The notes under the pieces were generated by a model. The model searched no databases and was not told the origin of the DNA. It saw nothing but the letters and a program-made list of their open reading frames with translations. Positions 54,536-64,000 of a DNA stretch of 64,000 bases are shown piece after piece; the first letter of the stretch is position 1; each line of letters begins with the position of its first letter. The DNA is from Hesseltinella vesiculosa (lineage: Eukaryota > Mucoromycota > Mucoromycetes > Mucorales > Cunninghamellaceae): positions 310,001 to 374,000 of the forward strand of contig MCGT01000023.1 in the NCBI GenBank assembly GCA_002104935.1, written 5' to 3'. The position numbers and the translations under genes were made by a program.

Positions 54536-56615
54536 ATGTCATTCAACAGTCAGCCCAGCATTGATTTAAAAACACAAAAATACGATCGACAGCTAAGGTA
54601 ATTCTTCCCCTCTCAAGCTAGCCTTTGCTGGTATTGGATAGTAACCACCTCTGTCGTCTTCCAAGATTATGGGCTGCGTCTGGCCAAACGGCCCTGGAAA
54701 ATGCGAACATTTGCTTGTTGCATGCTTCTGCTACAGGCTGTGAAATCTTGAAGAATTTGATCCTGCCAGGTGAAGTGCTCCAAGACATAGCCCAGGTTCT
54801 AACATTGCCTCATCTTATATCCGGTTACTAGGCATCGGCAGCGTGACAGTAGTCGACGACAAAATCGTGGATGAAAGGGATCTCGCCAGCAACTTTTTCT
54901 TGGAGCCTGGCCATGTTGGTACGAATAAAGCCGAAGCTGTTACCTCGCTGCTGACGTCTTTGAATGAAGATGTGGCAGCCAGCCATCGCTCAGAAGTAAA
55001 CCCCCCAACGCCCATATTTTCTTCTTGTCTAAAAGCTCTCTTCCTTGCACAGGCACCCCACGCCCTGATCAACGCAACGCCCCAGTTTTTCGATGCCTTT
55101 GACGTGATCTTGGCCATGGATCTCAGCGACGAGGACTTGATAAAGCTTTCCGATTTCTGTGAAACCAACAGCAAGATTTTGATCTCTGTCTATTGCAAAG
55201 GACTCTGTGGCATGTTCCGTATACAGGCGCCAGAGCACACAGTGATCGAAAGTCATCCTGAAAACGCGGTGGATCTGCGCCTGACCCAGCCTATGGATGA
55301 ACTAGCTGCTTATGCTGCCTCGTTTGACTTGGATGCCATGGACCAAACGGATCATGGCCACGTCCCTTTTGTTGTTATCCTGTTGCAATTCGTCGAGAAA
55401 TGGAAGAAAGAGGCAAGCAACTTGGAAGAAGTAGCCATGAGCTCACTTCTCCTGTTCGTCTCCTAACATAGCACGATGGCAAGCCTCCCAAGTCGTATAG
55501 CGAGCGAAACGAATTGAAAGCGCAGATCAGAGCTGCTATGCGCACGCCCGATGAAGAGAACTTTGAAGAAGCACTTGCTCAGCTGTGGCGCTTGGCCTCT
55601 TCCAACGAGGTAAGCAAAAACAGGCAAACCTGAGCTGTCCAGAGGAGGATCTGACATGCCCTTCTTTAGCTTTCCTCTGACATCCGCAAGATATTTGAGC
55701 ATCCCTCCTGTGACGTATTAACACCTGACGTGAGTTGTAGCCATGTAGCAGGGAAAAAACGAACTGCGATCTCACCCATGTAATTTTCTGCTAGTCGACC
55801 CCTTTCTGGTTTGCAGCGCGTGGGGTGCGTGAGTTTGTCAACAACCAAGGCCAAGGACAGTTGCCCCTAGCAGGCAAACTACCCGATATGAAATCTGATA
55901 CTAAGAACTACGTGGAATTGCAGTTGGTGTACCGAGACAAGGCGCGACGCGATTTGCAAACCGTCATGGAACATGTGCACCGCTTACTCCAAGAAGTGGG
56001 AGTGTCCGAGAATTATGTTCCTATGGAAATGATAGAACTGTTCTGCAAGAATGCAGCGTTTGCTAAGCTCTTGAACTACCGCAGTATCACCGACGAATAC
56101 ACAAGCCCCAACACAAAGGCAATCGGTATGTTCATCCCCGTCCTTCTCCTCTCTCTCATTTTTTTTTCCTGCTCTTTGGATAGCCGATGGCCTAGCAATG
56201 GATGAAAACATGGCCTACTATCTCGTCTTCCGAGCTGCTAGTCGATTTTATGCAAAGTACAAGCGGTACCCAGGTAAAAGCAGCAAACTGGATTCACCGG
56301 ATCCTCTTTCCAGTATCTGATCTCTCGGCTTGAGTAGGGTCAGGCTCTGACGCAGGTGGTGATATATCTCGGTTCAAGGACTTTGTGAGCGAATGGCTCG
56401 AATCGATCGGTTTGGAGGTGGACATGGAAACGCTGGCCAAGCCCGTAACGAACTACGTCTACTTCAAGAATAAAGAGGTAGCCAATCTAGGGGCTCTGGT
56501 AGGCGGACTCGTCGCCCAAGAAGCCATCAAAATGATCACCCATCAATATATCCCTATCAACAATACCTGTGTTTTCAACGGGATTGCCTCGACGAGCAGC
56601 GTGTTTGAATTGTAA
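54536..56615 (+). CDS. ULA1: NEDD8-activating enzyme E1 regulatory subunit (NAE1/APPBP1/Ula1)
   Basis: Nine exons (54536-54597, 54666-54769, 54832-54995, 55053-55412, 55472-55609, 55670-55729, 55795-56125, 56184-56273, 56338-56615) give 528 aa, near the 534 of human APPBP1. It has the inactive half of the ThiF fold ([43 protein letters not shown]), DVILAMDLSD, DEENFEEALAQLWRL, TPFWFAARGVREFV, YVPMEMIELFCKNA and the end GGLVAQEAIKMITHQYIPINN. With the Uba3 subunit it activates NEDD8 for cullin modification. The fourth intron has a GC donor; a GT donor 18 bp later would add six residues. A second acceptor choice exists before exon 9. Confidence 0.92.
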
Positions 56616-56712
56616 AAGTTTTGCGCGACCAATAAAGACTTGTTATTTCAATGATGCTTTATTTCATGAGAGAAAGAGACGCAGAGAGGAAGTGTATATG
56701 AGGAAGAGCAAT

Positions 56713-58350
56713 CTAAAGTGACTTGTGCTGTCTCATCATGCGATCAGCTACACAAGCAGTCAAAGCCGCACCAACACCGCTGCCATCGCGAGCCAAGCCA
56801 AGACGAATGGAGCGACGGACATCCTTGAATTGGGGTAGCAAGACTTCGAGGGCTTCATACATGCGCTCTTCAAACGAGGGGTAAAATTCGTAGAGCGAGC
56901 CGTCGATCCCAATGTCTACGCCTTGTTCCTCGACTTGTGTGTGTTCCACGATGGCAGCAATGGACATCGCTGCCAGACGGGCAGCCCGGGTACCTACCAG
57001 CTCAACCAATCGCTTGATGATACGTAGTTCTTCATCCTTGACATTGACTAAGTTGAGGTTGGTGTCTAGCACTTCCCGGGTGACGCCCAGGTCAACTGTG
57101 CCGTCGGCTTCAATGCTGGACATAAAGGCAGTTTCAAAGGCGTAATGAGCCGAGATGATCTCTGTGTGTTGCTGAGTGTCGTTGAACAAGAGGTTGCGAT
57201 CCATCATATCAGTAACAACGTTACGTACAATGTCGCCCAAGTACATGCCGGAAATCAGCTTTTCAAAGATCTGTTTGTGAGGGTTGATAGATTTGCGGTC
57301 GAGCTTGTTGTCAAAGCGGGTGAGAGGCAGCACGGTGCGTTCGTTGTCAAAGGCGCCGAATTCCATGTTGATGATCATTTCGTCCGACGTTGTTTTGCCA
57401 TCTTTCCACTTGCCGATTTTGCTCATGTTTTCTATATAAGCACCGTTGGACCCAGTACCGAGGATCAAGCCAGCAAGGGTAGCAGGCTTTTGATAAGCAT
57501 TGGATAGCAAGGTGCCGACGGTGTCGTTCACCAAAGCCGTCACCTTCACTGGTACATGTTTACGCAGCAAAGCATCTTGCAATAGCAACACAGGGTCCTT
57601 GCCAACTGCACCACTGCAGCTGAATCCTTTAGTCCACTGCAAAAGCACGCCTCGATTGATCTGGAGAAAAAAAATCCACGTTGGTTGTTGGGAAGCTTTT
57701 TTTTTTGGCACTCTTACTTTGGATTGAAGTACAGGGAATGAAAATGTAAAGCCAAGAGGTAACTCTTCGGTCACGTTGTCCAAGTTTTGTTGGGCCAAGA
57801 AGGTGTCGATACAGTCAGCGATATAATCTGTTTTAACAAGGTGAGACACAGTGTCCGTGGAACTTCAACCCCCCCAAAAAAAAAAAAAAACTTACCGCAA
57901 AGATCACGCATACGCCCTGTTTTAAGTTCTTCGGACACACGAGCCTTTGTAGAAACCGTCTTGAATTTGCCATTGCCTTCCAATGTCACCAGTACGACAC
58001 GTAGATTAGTGCCACCAAGGTCCAAAGCAAGATAATGACCCTTTTCTTCACCTATTCACGGGGAGGGGAAAAGGAATAGAGGTGAATTGGTATGGGCATG
58101 CATTTTTTTTAAAACTAAGCTTCTTACCAGTAAGGCGCCCTTCCACATACGATGGAATCATAGCTAATGTTTGACCTTCATTGTCGAGGCCTTTGACCAT
58201 TTCGCTCTTGAAGTGGTTCTTGATTTCTTCGAGTTTTTCCGTGCTCAGCGTGAAATCCTGTTCGATGCATTGCATATAGGCGATTTGTTCAGGCGAACCT
58301 TTGGTGACAGGCCCGATTGGGCGAGCCTTGGGAGCGGTAAATGTAGACAT
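56713..58350 (-). CDS. hexokinase
   Basis: Four exons (58350-58128, 58051-57896, 57827-57718, 57660-56713) give 478 aa, the usual length for fungal hexokinase. LALDLGGTNLRVVLV is the phosphate-binding start, LGFTFSFP and TKGFSC the sugar site, VNDTVGTLLS the catalytic Asp loop, LILGTGSNGAYIE the second phosphate motif, and DGSGVGAALTACVA the adenosine region. It phosphorylates glucose or other hexoses in the cytosol. The N-terminal region (MSTFTAPKARPIGPVTKGSPEQIAYM) is not a signal peptide. Sequence alone does not separate glucose-specific from broad hexokinases. It converges on NAE1 with 97 bp between stops. Confidence 0.93.
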
Positions 58351-59311
58351 TTTGAAAGAAATTGCAAGGGATATAGTTGATACACGAATGGGAAAAAGGA
58401 AAAAAGGGAAAGCCGAAGTATTTTTTTTTTTTTTTTTCGTTTAGGAAGGGTTTGACCAGATCGGGGTTTCGCCTTCGTTACGCATTGCCAGCATTTTTGC
58501 CACTAGCTGGTTTGGGGCCACAGGAATGTTTCATGATGTAAAAAAAAAAAAACCAGTTGATCTTTGACAAAATCCGTTCTTCCTTAGTTTATTGTTCTCA
58601 AAAAGGAGAGGCATTCTGCTAAGATTGCAGTTTGGCACGTGCACGCTAGCTCCAAACGCTTTGTTGGGTAATTCTTTCCGTCCTTTCCCAGCTGACAAGC
58701 TTACTGTGAAAAATGGCTGACGGAGAGCCACTTACTTCCGCGCTAAAAATGGAGAAACTTTCCCAGTCCGGCAAACCACTTACAATCTCAAGACTGGCTT
58801 GCATTTGAAAAAGGAGATGAGTGCCATTTACTGTTTGCATGCTAGCTATCCGTTGAAGATAAAACAAAACTGTGCTTCCAGAGTACTTGCAGTTTGGAGA
58901 GGGGAGGTGACGAAGGTGAATGACAAGCGGGCCATTTAGGAAATCCTTCCCTATTTTACAACACCAAGGTGTCGTGTTCAGGGCGTTTGTGCTCACTTTT
59001 TTTAAAAGGGTGAAGTTTTGCTTGATATAACAAAACAGGCGAGTAGGTGTGCGCCAGAGTTCCAGTATTCTGATTCACCATCAATTCCATTATCTGAGCG
59101 TTTCTTCTTATTATCTACATCTATTTTGTATTTGCATAACTTGCCTGCATCCATTGTCACCTTTGCTGGAAGGAACGGAAACGGGAATGACGGGGCTCAA
59201 CACCCCACAAAAACCAAGCAACCGACGGAGTTTCAAGGAAGTTCCAAAAAAGGATCTGACGGCCGACGAGACTTCATTTGTTTTATTTTTTTTCAAATCT
59301 ACAGATCAAGG
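58351..59311. other. spacer between dipeptidyl aminopeptidase 3' end and hexokinase promoter
   Basis: The hexokinase promoter and about 900 bp with no supported gene. Frames are short and show no domain. A T17 run lies at 58421-58438. Confidence 0.5.
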
Positions 59312-62728
<3,417 letters not shown>

Positions 62729-63075
62729 GGCAACAGCGTTGTAGGATTCAAAAAAATCAATAAAAGAGAGGAAGGAAAAAAAGTAGTGTGAAGAGAAGCA
62801 AGGAAAAGAATGGCTGGCGGAGAGAAAAGAAAAGGAAATCGTTGCCAAAAAAAGAAACGGGTGGCACAGACGCTTAGAAAAAGGGGGCTGTTTCAATTGC
62901 GCGAGAGCCCGTAAGCGGGAATGGGTATTGCTGATTTTAGTGAAGGAAGGGATTGGCGGAGAGCTGGCCTCTGCCCAATGGTTTCCATGCAGAGTCAGAT
63001 GATTTGGACAAACACAAATTGTTTTATTTCAATAGAGGATGGTGGTGGGGATGCAGGGTGGGAAGGATGGCTATT
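62729..63075. other. spacer between enolase 3' end and dipeptidyl aminopeptidase promoter
   Basis: About 350 bp between two leftward genes. It contains the peptidase promoter with AAGAGAGGAAGGAAAAAAAG-type sequence and the enolase 3' UTR. No gene or repeat seen. Confidence 0.5.

Positions 63076-64000
<925 letters not shown>

Overview
This window reads as eukaryotic nuclear DNA from a filamentous fungus, most likely Mucoromycota (Mucorales-like). The reasons are short GT-AG introns of about 50-110 nt, dense gene packing with short divergent or tandem spacers, long poly-A/T tracts in introns and spacers, an intact animal-like muskelin, an SCYL1-type pseudokinase, a myosin regulatory light chain and a Fanzor nuclease. 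The genus cannot be fixed from the sequence. All exon models here were made by eye from frame, GT/AG sites and family conservation. Splice phases were checked arithmetically, but there is no transcript support.

Left part (1-6.8 kb): NC2-alpha/Bur6 (+), a small cytochrome b561-like membrane protein (+), a DUF3020 protein (-) and a Swi1/BAF250-type SWI/SNF subunit with no recognisable ARID (-). Mobile element (6891-12103): a 5.2-kb element with 495-bp inverted repeats and a 7-bp flanking direct repeat (CATCACA). It carries an apparently intact 1086-aa Fanzor (eukaryotic TnpB-like, RNA-guided nuclease family) gene plus decayed Fanzor fragments. It sits 90 bp upstream of the swi1 start codon and points the same way. 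This is the most unusual system in the window. At 12.3-14.3 kb is a 10-exon cytochrome P450, followed by a 2.3-kb gene-poor stretch.

Middle part (16.6-45.3 kb) is conserved housekeeping and regulatory genes: eIF4G (+), myosin regulatory light chain (-), a Pgc1-like glycerophosphodiester phosphodiesterase (+), Nus1 (-), a second b561-like protein (-), muskelin (-), a short Zn2Cys6 factor (+), a BAG-domain co-chaperone (+), an Irc3-type helicase (+), an unknown protein (-), an Air1/ZCCHC7 zinc-knuckle protein (-), a UBP-type zinc-finger protein (-), an alcohol acetyltransferase-like enzyme (-), a coiled-coil protein (+) and an NmrA-like NAD(P)-binding protein (+).

Right part (45-64 kb): a 60-copy 10-bp minisatellite and a decayed multi-exon gene lie between two NmrA-like paralogues. 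They are followed by SCYL1/Cex1 (-) and the NEDD8 E1 regulatory subunit NAE1/Ula1 (+), which share a 177-bp divergent spacer, then hexokinase (-), a type II membrane dipeptidyl aminopeptidase of family S9B with an apparent one-base frameshift (-) and the 3' part of enolase (-), cut by the window end.

Functional links: Bur6, Swi1 and eIF4G act in transcription and translation. Muskelin, NAE1 and the UBP-type finger belong to the ubiquitin/NEDD8 world. Hexokinase and enolase are glycolytic. No metabolic gene cluster is evident; this is ordinary gene-dense chromosome interrupted by one transposon and one decayed, repeat-rich block.
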